From Zygnema cylindricum (taxonomy: Eukaryota; Streptophyta; Zygnematophyceae; Zygnematales; Zygnemataceae), in contig JBBHKE010001244.1 in NCBI GenBank assembly GCA_037447655.1, positions 164,346 to 226,345 of the forward strand: a stretch of DNA of 62,000 nt, in the 5' to 3' direction. A program made the position numbers and the translations under genes. Under the pieces are notes generated by a model. The model was not told where the DNA came from. It did no database searches and saw nothing but the letters and a program-made list of their open reading frames with translations. The stretch's first letter is position 1; each line of letters begins with the position of its first letter. Of this stretch, positions 18,873 through 30,488 are shown in pieces.

Positions 18873-19864
18873 TAGTGTTGGGTATCGGGTAGTTTCATAT
18901 CGCGATAATCTCGATATTCGATATATCGAATATCGATCGAGGAAAGTCCTCGATATATCGTACCGCGACCAACATAAATTATCGCGATATATATCGCGAT
19001 ATATTGAATTATTATTATTATTTTTTTTTTTTTATATGTTGTTTTAGCGATAATGAAAATTTTTGTGAAACGCGACGTACGCCGTGGTTTTCGTTCCGTT
19101 ACTTAAAAGGTAACGCCGCAAAATGCAACGGACGCAAAAGTACTAATACTGTAATACATATAGTTACTTATTTAGTACATACTACGGTACAGAAATTCAC
19201 ATATGAAAACTTGAAACCCACACTAATTTAGTCAAAGTATGATATGAAAAATAAAATTTGCAGACTGTTTGTTTCGAGCAGGAAGGCAGGAATACCTACC
19301 AATTTGCAATCTGCAATTTGCAGACAAATTGGTATCAATTAGTACATTAGTAATTATCCATTTCCAGCGATTAATATTGTGCAAAGGTTACATTTTTTGT
19401 TTTCTCCATGGATTCCCAAGAGATGGGAGGCAGCATGGGAGGTGAAGAGGATAATGACAGCTATGGACAGCTATGGACATGAAAATAATTCCTCTCAATT
19501 TTCAGTTTCCAATCATTTTTTTGTTTCCAAAACCACTTTGTTTTCGTTTCTCAAATTCTGGTTCTCAATTAATCAATTAACAATTTCCGATTCGCAGTTT
19601 TCGGTTCACAGTTTCCGTGAAAAAAAAAAAACATCCTCCACCACTTTCACACATGTCCTTCTCTTCTTCAGAGAATTGACTGGGAATTTTTTTTTTTTTT
19701 TTTAAGAAGCCTCGATATATCGTCGATACGATATATTGGCGATATATCGGCGATATATCGCGATAATTTGAAATTCGATATATCGAAGCGATATATCGAA
19801 TATCGGGTACCTGAAATTCGATATATATCGAATATCGGCAATGGGTCCTCGATACCCAACACTA
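18873..19864. mobile_element. Non-autonomous hAT-like element, copy 2
   Basis: The element runs from TAGTGTTGGGTATCG to CGATACCCAACACTA, a perfect 15-base inverted repeat, and is flanked by the exact octamer GGGGCTGG. The 992-bp interior carries dense CGATATATCG and ATATCG motifs near both ends (18900-19010 and 19710-19850), a poly-T run at 19020 and no transposase frame. The ATATCG arrays may be subterminal transposase-binding repeats, as in other hAT families. Confidence 0.92.
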
Positions 19865-20641
19865 GGGGCTGGTGCATGGTTGCAAGCCACGCCGATTTTT
19901 TCAACCCTTCGTCTGACGTCCGACCAGTTCACATCTGCCTTACGTCTTCGTTTGGGTTTGCCCCACCCTACACTTCTTGGGCGACCCCATTGTGTTTGTA
20001 ATCAACCTATTGACTCGGACGGGAGTCATCTACTCCGTTGCTTTAGGGGCGGTGAACGTACGGTTGGGCATGATTTGGTTCGTGACTCAATTGCTACAAT
20101 TGGTACCGATGCAGGCTACACTGTGAGGCGCGAAGTTTCTTATATGCTACCTCCTCGCTCCCAGTCTAACGGCCTTAGAAGTCCTCGGGTTGACTTGGTT
20201 TTCCTTCATGGGGCTGGGAGGACTGTGGGTGATGTGGTCCTCACGGATCCGACTGGGACCAACGTTTCTTCTCGCGCGGCGGTACACATAGGTGTGGCGG
20301 CTCGCGACGCAGCAACTTATAAGGAAAGAGATTATGCTCACCGAGACCCGGCGGACCAATTTGTGCCATTTGCCGCAAATATTTTTGGTACTTTGGACAT
20401 GTCTTTTGATGATTTCCTCCGCGACTGTGCGAAGAAAACATTTGAGACCCGGGGTCCAATAAGCCCTCCCTCGAGCCTTCTCGTCGCCTTTTACCCTCAA
20501 CGAGTATCAGTGGCTCTTCAACGAGCGCAAGCCGCGGCCCTTCTATGGTGGAGTACGGTGGTGGATGACCGGCGAGGCCGCCCAGATCTTCCACCAAGGG
20601 ATCTAATCCACATCCACGATCTTCGAGGGTGTAGAGTTTAG
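19865..20641 (+). pseudogene. LINE C-terminal Cys/His motif and endonuclease-like domain (after the insertion)
   Basis: This open stretch continues the LINE polyprotein from LGAGAWLQATPIF to the stop at 20641 and closely follows LINE 2. It holds a CVC...HLLRC Cys/His cluster and then PRVDLVFLHG...GDVVLTDPT, which fits the PD-X12-14-D pattern of restriction-like endonucleases of R2/NeSL-type LINEs. A later K-X3-Y segment (KERDYAHRD) and FGTLD are also in the expected order. The frame is clean, but its upstream half is broken, so it is scored as a pseudogene. Assignment of the endonuclease type is inferred from motif spacing alone. Confidence 0.75.
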
Positions 20642-20880
20642 CTTGTTAGGGTTGTGTTTATCTTTTTCCTTTGTTTAGTGTCATCTTTAGTATATTTGCT
20701 TAGTTTTGGCAGTTTTTTTTAGATAGATTTGGTGTCTTCACATGTTTTGTTTACCTTATTTTCCTTTGGCTATTCTTTAGCAACAAACGTCTATTTCTTC
20801 TTTTTGAGCCCCTTTGTACTTTGATGGATTTTTCCATCGCACTTTTTGAATAAAGTTTGTTCTTTTCGCAGACGCCTTGT
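20642..20880 (+). repeat. LINE 3' untranslated region
   Basis: T-rich sequence follows the stop and ends near CCATCGCACTTTTTGAATAAAG. A related end stands at 50035-50278 on the minus strand and a decayed one near 34605-34835. No long poly-A tail was seen. Confidence 0.5.
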
Positions 20881-20894
20881 GAGATACCACCGCA

Positions 20895-21345
20895 TTTCTT
20901 TAGGGTTCCTATTTTTACGCGTGACGAATGAGCACTGTCATAAATAGTGTGACGAATGGGCGACAACATAAATAGCGTTACAAAAGTGCGTTACGAGATT
21001 TCGTTTGTATTTTTTGCTGGATTTTTGAATGCGTATATCGTGTGCGGAATTTTTTGACTTCCGTTGGTTGCCAACTTGACACGTATGCTCATTATCCAAC
21101 GTGTCGCGGCTCAATTTTTTTTGTAATTGGTGATGTACCTCGCGAGGTACATCACCGATTACAAAAACTTTCGAAGCGAATGCTTCGCGAAAAAATATCC
21201 AACGGTCACTGGACTTTTGGAGAATATTAGCAAGATTCTCTGTAATGTTGTTTTCCGCATAAAAACGAAATAAGATGTACGGCGTAGTACGGAGAGGTCC
21301 GAATTTCTGTAAACAAGCTCACTTTTCGTCCAATGGAACTTCACC
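20895..21345 (-). mobile_element. Repeat element D, copy 1, with central palindrome
   Basis: This segment matches 51866-52325 in inverted orientation over about 450 bases. Landmarks are ATTCGTCACACTATTT, CAACGTGTCGCGGCT, the GTACATCACC palindrome, TTCGCGAAAAAATATCCAACGG and ATGGAACTTCACCCTTA. One border abuts MITE-like sequence. The borders AGGGTGAAGTTCCAT and CTTTAGGGTTCCTA resemble a short inverted repeat, so it is probably a non-autonomous DNA transposon. There is no coding content. Confidence 0.6.
21122..21163. repeat. 42-bp near-perfect palindrome
   Basis: The arms TGTAATTGGTGATGTACCTC and its complement are centred on GCGC-like CTCGCGAG, with a single G-T mismatch in 21 pairs. The second copy of the element keeps the same hairpin at 52058-52100 with different bases at one paired position. 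Confidence 0.9.
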
Positions 21346-21837
21346 CTTACTCTACTTCTTTCTAAGTATTTTATATTGGGCTATGTCGGCAATAATTATG
21401 ATCACTAAATTACGTAAACGTACAAAATATGTCAGTCCATATAGTATTGACGTCATTATGACACTATTACTATTTGTCGCACTGAATGTCAGTTAAAGTT
21501 CACACTGACGCGCTGCTGTCAACGGACGAGAGTTATGCGAACGACTTTTTTTCGATGTGATTGATTTGTTTTTTAGTGCGATTTCACGTGCGAGCGCGAT
21601 TGTATTAAATCATTATTTGTACCTTTTTACTTATAAAAGTACAATTTTGCATGGTCAGACGTCGTCCTTACTCTACACTATTTGAAAATAACCTATATTA
21701 GATTTTTTTTCGCTAATTACACCTTACCTAAATTAGAATAATGAAAAAATTAGAATCAATTGCTCTATTTGATGTGTTAGAGTCGAACTTTCGAGCGACT
21801 GAATTAGAGCAATTGACTCTAATTACGATTCGCGGTG
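21346..21837 (+). mobile_element. Left-truncated MITE, copy M3
   Basis: The interior landmarks and the right terminus GATTCGCGGTG (ending 21837, followed by TA) match M1. The left terminus is replaced by the border of element D. Confidence 0.65.
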
Positions 21838-22007
21838 TACTATACACCGTGAATTGTTATTAGCCTTATGTACGTTGTATCGGCACCCCAAAATTTTGAC
21901 ATTGATACCTTAAATATATTAAACTACAATATTTTAGGTCGTTGACCATAATCTGCCACGTCTCTTAGAAGTAAATTAGAATGAATGACGCTAATTTTTT
22001 CTTTACA

Positions 22008-22507
22008 CACCGCGAATTGTAAATAGAGTAAATTACTCTAATTCGGTCGCTCGAAATTTTGACTCTATCACAGGAAATAGAGTAAACGATTCTAATTTTT
22101 TCATTATTCTATCTAGGTAAAGTTTAATTAGCTTATTTAATTATATTATGGGTTCATTTTAAATAGTGTGGAATACGGAAGGTGTCAGACCGTGCAAAGT
22201 TGTACTTTATTAAGTGAAAAAGTAAAAATAATGATTTAATACAGACCGTTATCATGTAACTGCGTTTTAACAAACCGCGTAGTGCAAACGTCATAGTGAC
22301 GATAAACTGTACGTTTTGTCAGATTCTGTACGAAGACCTTATATACAGTAGAGGATATTAGCGTGCCAAATTAGAGTACTTAAATAAATTAGAGTAAACT
22401 TCATAGTTGAAGAAGATCTATCACATAAATTAGCGTTGATTACTCTAATTATTTTTTATAGTTTTTGTACTCTAATTTTTTCATTACTTTAATTACGATT
22501 CGCGGTG
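22008..22507 (-). mobile_element. MITE, copy M4
   Basis: It is bounded by CACCGCGAATTGTAAATAGAG and GATTACGATTCGCGGTG-like termini and runs opposite to M1. Between M3 and M4 (21838-22007) lies a further terminal fragment, CACCGTGAATTG. Confidence 0.65.
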
Positions 22508-23273
22508 TAATAATTTGTATACGCTAATAACGATTCAAGGTGTACTGTAGTCGTACGGACGTGCTGAACCCTTAAATTTTAGCAGAATGGTTGGCGTACA
22601 AAATTGGTCAGCGTACGAATCGCAACGGGCAAGTCATGAACAGTTGACATATGTATAGTCCTTTTGTCAAATACAAATCCGCCGCCTCACGTTATTCATT
22701 TACTTTCGCTAACGCCATATGTTACCCCAAAATCATAAATAAAACAAAGCATATGTGGACCTGGCGACTTGGCTCTGCCTTCTTGGAATCCCCGCTGTCG
22801 GATCTTCAAAATCGGTTTTCACGGTCAGATGGCGTCACATTATGTCACTCACTAGCAGAATTTTGAAATTTGTTTTAGGGCAGAATGAAAAATGTTTGTG
22901 ACCGTTAGATCATGTGAGGTGGAACCTCGATGTCAGTGGCATCTTTTTGTGTTGGTCAAAGCGAACGTTACGCAAAAATATCAGGGGACCAGCACAGTAG
23001 ATTCTCTTGAAAAGGGACGTATGAATGGCGCTGTCTTGTCACATAATGTCACTTTAATTATGGGCTATTGTCTGCCAAGTTACATCTTAATTGCTCCCTT
23101 CCAATGGCAATTTCATGTGGAAAAGCCTGAGTGAACCGTGTCTTCTTCGGAAGTGTAGTAACCTGTTTTTTTTTCCGGAAATCTGCAGCAAGAGGGTAGA
23201 AGGGAGGGGATTCTAGGAGAAAGACAGTTTGAGTTTTGTTTCCCTAGTATTTGAGTAACAAGATCTTTTTATT
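22508..23273 (+). promoter_or_regulatory. Upstream region of the importin gene
   Basis: This is the first unique-looking sequence after the MITE cluster and should contain the promoter and 5' leader. A T-rich stretch ending CTGCAG at 23183-23188 could be the acceptor of a 5' leader intron, but no matching donor was fixed. Two short frames (22651-22866 and 22892-23134) have no recognisable product. No clear TATA box was identified. Confidence 0.35.
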
Positions 23274-26200
23274 ATGGCCATGGAGGTGACGAATGTTCTT
23301 CTCAATGCACAAGCTGTAGATGCCAACGTTCGGAAACTTGCGGAAGAAAATCTAAAGAATTTTGAGGAGCAAAGCTTTCCAGGGTTTCTGTTATCACTTG
23401 CCTTGGAGCTTGCTAATCAGGAGAAGCCACCTACTTCACGAAACCTTGCAGGACTTATTTTGAAGAATGCTCTTGATGCTAAAGACCCTACTGTTAAAGC
23501 GAGTTATGCGCAGAGATGGCTTGCTTTAGACCTTTCTGTGAAGGCTCAGATAAAATCTGCGTTGTTGTCAACACTCTCTTCTGTATCGCCCGAAGCCAGA
23601 CGAGCTGCAGCGCAAGTAATAGCAAAAATTGCTGCTATTGAACTTCCTAATGGACATTGGCCAGAGCTTGTGGCAAGCTTGTTGGCGAACATGGGGGCAC
23701 CTGGTCAAGCATCCCAAGGACATGTCAGGCAGAGCACTCTAGAGACCCTCGGTTTTGTTTGTGAAGAGATAGCTGGTACAGAAGTTCTGGCACAAGAGCA
23801 AGTGAATAGTATTCTTACTGCTGTTGTGCAAGGAATGAATCAAAATGAGACCAATAATGATGTGCGCTTGGCAGCAACAACTGCATTGCTTAATGCTCTG
23901 GACTTTGCTCAAACGAATTTTGAAAACGAAATGGAGCGCAATTATATTATGACTGTCGTCTGTGAGGCGACTCTTTGCCCTGACAGTCGTGTTCGTCAAG
24001 CTGCCTTTGAATGCCTGGTATCAATTTCGTCAGCATACTATGACAAGCTTTCGCCCTATATGCAGGATATCTTTGTGATTACCTCTAAGGCTGCCAGGGA
24101 CGATGAGGAGGCTGTGGCAAAGCAGGCCATAGAGCTCTGGTCTTCAATCTGTGATGAGGAGATTGAGATTCAAGAGGAGTTTTCGGCAGATTCTGAAGTC
24201 ACGAATTTTCAATTCATCAAACAAGCTTTGCCAGCACTGGTCCCGATGCTCCTAGAGACACTTACGAAACAGGAGGAAGATCAGGAGAGTGAGGATAATG
24301 TCTGGAGTTTATCCATGGCTGGTGGCACATGCTTGGGTCTTGTGGCCCGCACTGTAGGCGATGATGTTGTGGAGCTTGTTATGCCTTATGTGCAGGAGAA
24401 TATTACCAAGTCTGATTGGCGATGTAGAGAAGGGGCGACATATGCTTTTGGTTCTATTTTAGAAGGACCTAGTCTGGAGAAATTAACTCCTCTTGTGAAT
24501 ATGGCGCTCAACTTCATGTTGAACGCCATGAAGGATGAGAATACACATGTGAAAGATACTACTGCCTGGACATTATCTCGCATCTTTGAATTTTTGCATG
24601 GCCCTAATGTGGAATCGCCGGTGATAACAGCAAATAATCTTGCTGGCATTCTGAGTGTTCTTCAAGAAAGCATAAAGGATGTACCAAATGTAGCTGAAAA
24701 AGTGTGTGGCGCCATCTACTGGTTGGCACAGGGATATGAACAGGCAGAGGGTTCATCCCCTTTGACGCCTTTCTTTGAAAGTATTGTGTCTGCTTTGTTG
24801 GCAACAGCAGACAGAGAGGACTCTGGTGATCTACGGTTACGCACTTCAGCATATGAGACGCTAAACCAAGTGATCAGATGTTCAACAGAGGACTCTGCTC
24901 AGATTGTTGTGCAGTTGGTGCCAGTCATCATGCAGAAGCTTAATAGCACTCTTGACATTGTAATTCTTTCGAGTGATGACAGAGAGAAGCAAAGCGGGCT
25001 GCAAGCATTGCTCTGTGGAGTTCTTCAGGTTATTATTCAAAAGCTGGGATCTAGTGAACACAAGAAGTCTGACATCGCCCAATATGCAGATCAAATGATG
25101 CAGCTATTTCTGAGAGTTTTTGCGTGCCGGAGTGCCACTGTCCATGAAGAAGCCATGCTGGCGATTGGCGCGCTGGCATATGCCATAGGAGTTGAGTTTG
25201 GCAAGTATATGCAGGAATTCTATCGCTATCTAGAGATGGGGCTACAAAACTTCGAGGAATACCAAGTGTGCTCTGTGACAGTTGGTGTCGTTGGAGATAT
25301 TTGCAGAGCACTGGAAGACAAGGTCTTACCTTATTGTGATGGCATCATGACACAGCTGCTGAAGGACCTATCTAGCAACCAGCTGCATCGCAGTGTGAAG
25401 CCAGCAATTTTCTCTTGTTTTGGTGATATTGCATTGGCTATTGGGGAGCACTTCGAAAAATACTTGGCATATGCGATGCCCATGCTTCAAAGTGCTGCCG
25501 AACTTTCAGCACAGCAGATGCAAACACGGGATGATGAGATGTTGGAATACAACAACCAGTTACGCAATGGCATTCTTGAAGCTTACAGTGGAATTTTCCA
25601 GGGTTTCAGAAACAAGCCAGACGTCATGCAGCCTTTTGCTGGCCATATTCTTTACTTCATTGAAAACGTCTTCGTGGACAAAGAGAGGTACAAATCCCGT
25701 CTTGTAGTTAACTGGATTGCAATGGGTTATTCATTTCCCGTTTTGTCTTCTGTTTGCCAGGTAGTTCTGTTTCTTCTTTCTGTAGGTCTCTCTTTTTTGG
25801 GTAGGTCACACTGAGTGCCGGTATGTTTGTCAGTTTATCTTGTTGCGTTGATTCTATGCTTGCCATGTTGTTTTAAATGCAGCTTAGCGTGTTGTTTTTC
25901 TTATGAATGTAGAAGAATATGGATCTATGCTTGCTGGGCCATCACTTTTGTCATCGTTTTAGAAGTATCGGGGTCAGATTGATGTCAACTTTATGTATCT
26001 TGTGTGATGGAGAAGTGAACTTGTTTTATAGTGCTTTTCATTGTGTTCAGTGGGCTCAGGTTACTTACATTCTTGTATGATGAACAAGATGCCTCTTGAG
26101 AGCAGTTTTGGCTGTTAACGAGTATTCTCTCATGTTTTGAGGGCGTTTCTTCTCACATCTGGAAGATTGGCTGTTGTGTCACCTAATGCATGTTGCACAC

Positions 26201-26436
26201 TAACAGTAGTGGTTTGCATGTTTTTTCTGTGGAACAGGGATGAGGCTGTCACTAAGGCTGCAATTGGAGTGTTGGGTGACCTGGCCGATACGTTGGGATC
26301 AAGTGCTGTCCATCTATTTTCACAGAAGCCATTCTACAGAGAGTTTATTGAGGAGTGTCTGATGTCGGAGGATCCAACTGTGAAAGATTTAGCAGATTGG
26401 GCACAAACCCGAATTTCAACATTTTTGCCCAACTAG
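23274..26436 (+). CDS. KPNB1: Importin subunit beta-1 (karyopherin beta)
   Basis: The gene encodes the nuclear import receptor that binds cargo or importin alpha in the cytoplasm, crosses the pore through FG-nucleoporins and releases cargo on binding Ran-GTP. The model is exon 1 23274-25687 and exon 2 26238-26436. The donor AGAG/GTACAA and acceptor AACAG/GGATGAG restore DKERDEAVTKAAIGVLGDLADTLG exactly as in the family. The product is 870 residues, the length of Arabidopsis KPNB1, and starts MAMEVTNVL as plant orthologues do. It is an all-helical HEAT-repeat solenoid. Conserved family blocks include LAGLILKNALDAKD, CDEEIEIQEE (acidic Ran-binding loop region), MAGGTCLGLVAR and KDLSSNQLHRSVKP. 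A second ATG two codons on has the better GCCATGG context. Intron retention would replace the last 66 residues by a short unrelated tail. No defect was seen. It is the best-supported host gene in the window. Confidence 0.97.
25688..26237 (+). other. Intron of the importin gene
   Basis: The 550-bp intron begins GTACAA and ends TGGAACAG, with T-rich sequence before the acceptor. It is the only coding-region intron. The exon 1 frame reads on to a stop at 25812-25814. Confidence 0.9.
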
Positions 26437-26790
26437 ACACAAGCAGATGATGGAGTGAATTATTTCATGTGATGCGTATTCGAGTCTTTAAAAGTACGTA
26501 TTGATTGTGTGGTACCTTGGCCACAGAAAGTGAGGATAAATTGCACTCTTGTTGATGGTGGAGTTCATAATTGCAGTGATCAGCTTTTGGCTGTCTTGCT
26601 TAGATAGGTGTGTCTTTGGGTCAGGAGGGGTAAATTCATAATTTGTAGAGTCAACAAGTTTTTTTGGAGGAAATTATGGTCGGTTCCGTTTGAATAGCTA
26701 TTGTTCTAGCATTTGTTTTTCACGTTAGTGTCCACTTCTTGGTGGACAACTTGTTGGCTGGTTTTATAATAAACTCGCATTGACAATATG
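26437..26790 (+). other. Importin 3' untranslated region
   Basis: AATAAA at 26768-26773 lies 332 bases after the stop and is the likeliest polyadenylation signal. The end at about 26790 is an estimate. Confidence 0.5.
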
Positions 26791-27689
26791 GGCGACAGGA
26801 GGTCGTTTTGTAATTGGATGAAGGTTTTATTGGGGAAGCCTTTGAATTATCGCACTGCATTATGAAGGTTTAAGTGGGAAAGACTTCAATTATCACAATG
26901 CTCTAGATGCTTTAACTTTGTTTCTGTCTCCATGCTGTGCCCATTCCCTTCCATTCATGTAAAATTTCTGGCTATTTGGTGTGACCTATTTGCCACCTGA
27001 GGTTTACTTCTACTGTATATGGCAGCGTCACATATTACATTTAGGGTTCAATATGGTTGTAGGACATGCTTAAGTGGGGAAATGAAATGCGGCTTTGCTG
27101 GCTTTTATTTTTTACCTGGGCTTTAGAAAGAGATAAACAATCATGTGGCAATGCATCATATTTTCTTAATGGTGCTATTAGGTATCTACTCGTCAGCAGA
27201 GCCAAAAGATCAATGATGGGATTTGTCTAGAGACTTCGCAGGGTTGTTCATGAGGGAAAGTGTGCCGACTAATAATGGAACTATAAGTTCTGCTTTGCAG
27301 TCATGGTACTTATATAGACAATCTTACAATTATTGTTCTGTCTTTCAATGACAATGAGAGCTATGAATGCAAGTGTTGCTGTCGTGCACTGTTAAAAAAA
27401 TAAAAGCAAGTATATAGGAAAAATCTGCACAATTCAAGTGGGGGTTAAGATGCTGGAAAATGGTTTGCAGGGCAAAATGTACTACATGTTCTAGGGTCAA
27501 TTATGTATTTCCTCTGGATTTTAGTGCCAGCTGGTACAAGTTTATTAAGAAATCAGGATTGCAAACCATCCGAGGAGCTCATCTGAAGCAACTTCCAAAT
27601 AACCAAAGATCCCGACCGCTATCAAAATACATTACACTAATAAGTATCTCGGTGTGCATAAGTATGCTCCGCCATCCTAGCAATGTCAC
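26791..27689. other. Intergenic DNA without recognised features
   Basis: No gene, RNA or repeat was recognised. A 77-codon frame at 27460-27693 has no domain. Confidence 0.4.
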
Positions 27690-28260
27690 ATGAGGCCTCT
27701 CCAAAATGTCGAACTGTCGTACTTACGACTGTAACCGAGGTAGTAATGTCACCAAAAATTCGACGAGCACCAACGAGCAAAAGAATATCAGTCCGCCGCG
27801 AAGGAATTATATGTGAAACCTCCCGGTGAATAGAATACGCCCCTAAGAAGCTACACTCGTTTTAGTCTTGTGAATAACGGCATGTACATGAATTTACAGT
27901 CCACACCACAAGCAAATGGATGCCATCGGGCTAAAGGACACGGCCTCACGAGCAAACGAGAGATATGGATGATGGTGGATGAGGTAGACCAGGCCAAAGC
28001 TGAGAGAGGTGGTGAACTATTATTTAGCACTCAACCAAAAAGTGGGAGACACATGTGTAGGTAATAACCAACTCCTCAAATAGGCAGTAGGCTCCTTGTG
28101 TGCCGTGGATACTAACCCAAATCCCCTTGCTGGGATGGAAAGGATGCCTTAATGCGGGCCACAATCGATCAAATCCCAACAGCCCAATAATGTCCATGAG
28201 GCGATCGTGGAAGGCCGAAAGAGATGAGACAAAAGTAGGGGTGGGAGGGGAAGTGCGGGA
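27690..28260 (-). pseudogene. Decayed LINE fragment
   Basis: Read on the minus strand, 27735-27800 retains the endonuclease region of the LINE (the equivalent of VDLIFLHGA...GDVVLTD). The part around 28165-28260 matches the linker around 18360-18470 (the segment with GHG and SSLKDFDD). Frames are broken throughout. It belongs to the family of LINE 1 and LINE 2. Confidence 0.45.
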
Positions 28261-29618
28261 GAGGTAGCCTCTTTGTGGAAATCCGCCTCATGGTGCGAGT
28301 CCTCCTCGTGCGAGTCCTTCTCCTGGTGCATGCCCGTGGGCTCCCGCGACACTTCCCCATTTGTCAGCATCGACCTCTATCGTGCCATCCAAAGTGGCTT
28401 TCTCGAGTAGATTAATCGTTTTTTTTCCCATCACTTTAGCCCCCTTAGTTTCATACATCCACAAACCGGACCCGTGGTAGAACAGAAAACTAAATGACCA
28501 CCCAAAGACAAGTATCCATATAGGTTTATAGGATTATCTCCTCCAAAAGTTAAAACAATAAGGGGAGAGGCTAAAATAAGATCACGAAGAAACACTCAAC
28601 TGTATCCCTCGTATCCCTCCTCTCCACTTTTTTTTTCCACTTTACCTTATTCTTCTTCCCCCACACCATCTATTTCACCCTCCGTTACATGGTTTTTCAA
28701 ACTTATCGTTTTCCATATGCTTCCCTTTTACTGAAATACTATGTTAGGTAACATACGTATGCCTCTTCTCCCTCACCCAAATTGTAACTCCTCCCTCTCC
28801 GACCTCCTCCACCCAAAGCTTGCAAACACAACTCGACTCGTTTGCAAAGTTATAATTATTCTACATCGGGACTAGTCACACCCGCCACACAAAGATTATT
28901 GTTATTTTGTAGCCCGTGAAAATCCTTCCTTGAGTGCCCTTTCTTTACTGTATTCAACTATGCTTCCGTTCGACACTACGGGCAAGGATTGGGCTTCCTT
29001 TCATGATCTTGATGACTTAGCGGCTTATGACATGGGATCCCCTCATCCTAAACTATAAACCCACATCCCTTTTGTTGTAAGGACTTTGGTACAAAACACC
29101 CCTCACCTTTCTTTATCCCTTTTTATGCCACCGACGTCGCCCTTTGGTACCTCATTCTCATGTTTCCTTTGTAGATTCTTGTATGCCACGTTATAAGGGC
29201 GCCAGTGGGGTTCCTGAGACAATGGCTCATTGTCGGTGTTTTCTTCATTTGTCGGTGTTTTCCTGAGGTCATTGAACGACCCTCCATGTTAAGCACGAGG
29301 ATCATGCTTCTGGGTTCCTTTACACCCCGTCGTCCACTTGCGTCTTTCGATGGCCTTTTGACGTTCTTTTCATTTGAGTCGCGTCGATTCTAAGCCTATT
29401 ACGACCTTCCATCCATTCTTCCCAGCTCTTACGTCTTATGTGACACAGTCGAGGTTGGCTCAGCTCTATATCCGCTTTTGAGCCCATATAGTGTCATATT
29501 CTTAACCGTGTGGTTTTTTTAAGGCACGTCACATGTCTCCTCATACTCCACGGTCAATCCGAATTGGTCTATGTTAAAACGTGCGTATTTTCTAGTCTAC
29601 TTCTCTTTCACCTCACTC
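28261..29618. other. Intergenic DNA, probably eroded repeats
   Basis: No coding region was recognised. A motif GTGCGAGTCCTCCTCGTGCG near 28295 has an inverted relative near 33540-33620 (ACTCGCACCAGGACGAGG), which suggests a common eroded element. Confidence 0.35.
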
Positions 29619-30164
29619 TTAATAACAAAACACAATTATATATATATATATTTTTTTCCTTTTCCTTTTTCTTTTCCCCTCATAAAACTTTAAGTGAATA
29701 CCCCCATATTTGAAACAGTGAATTAGATGAACCGAAATAATTAATGTATCACACATTTTATTTTGCATGCCATTTTTCATAAATCCGGGCTTTTGGAGCA
29801 AGGAGTTTATCCACCTCGTTTCTTTTTCATCCGAGCAAAATTTAGATTCCCACTTGCATTTCAAACAGCAAGCCCCATCCCCAACTTGCAACACACACCC
29901 AGATGCTAACCCTTTTACAGGCACACCTTCATAAATGCCATCACTCCCATTAGTGATGTCAAATCCATTACCCCCCAAATTTATCTTAAAATCACGAGTC
30001 TCCACTAAGTTCCTCATAAAATCTACATCTTCCGTACTCATATATTTGTACATGATACTTACCCCATTTTCTGAACTTCCCTCACTCTCTCCCATGGAAT
30101 TCTTTCCTCTATCACTTTCTATTTTGATTCCCAAAAAATATTTCTCCTCCCCTAAACCTTTCAT
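29619..30164 (-). pseudogene. Copia pol remnant, internally deleted
   Basis: One open frame of 181 codons strings together pieces of a copia C-terminus: KYFLGIKIESDR from the reverse transcriptase end, then LVETRDFKINLGG and CVLQVGDGACC from RNase H. The intervening pol sequence is deleted. The YVDD and DDE regions are missing. It belongs to the relic whose gag is at 30489-31496. No 3' LTR was recognised on its left; a TA microsatellite (29637-29650) lies there. Confidence 0.65.
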
Positions 30165-30488
30165 TAATTATTCCTTTTCTCCCCTATCCTTTGGAGCCCC
30201 CTCTAGATTTACTTCTCCCCTTTCTATAGAATCCGTTGAAGTCTCCTCTTTCAACCAGTTTTCTGTCACCAAAACACCTATGAGAACATCCTCATTATTT
30301 TTACCTTTTTCAAGTACCTCCTTTCTTTTTCCCTCTCTTATACCTCCAAAAGCACACTGTTGTCTTCGTGGAATTCATGTGTGCTTTTCTATCTTCCCCA
30401 TACTACTGATTTGGAGAAGCTCCGAAATATCTTCATCCTGTTTCTCCTCTTCCCCTTCTTCCTCCTCATTCACATTCCATCTTCTAAT

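Larger units (their letters stand above)
17414..20880 (+). mobile_element. 5'-truncated LINE (LINE 1), interrupted by a hAT-like element
   Basis: The LINE covers a reverse-transcriptase core, a linker, a Cys/His motif and an endonuclease-like C-terminus, then a 3' region with AATAAAGTTTG near 20850. The coding stop is at 20639-20641. It is split at 18873-19864 by a transposon. Related copies are 50279-51511 (minus, 3' half intact) and decayed pieces at 27690-28260, 32630-33430 and 33778-34330. Confidence 0.85.

Noticed and set aside
20147-20597. Minus-strand frames of 117 and 118 codons opposite the LINE
   Set aside because: They are antisense shadows of the LINE frame, without independent similarity.
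25688-25814. Exon 1 of importin read through to a stop as an 846-residue protein
   Set aside because: The read-through tail is unrelated to the family, while splicing to 26238 restores the conserved C-terminus.
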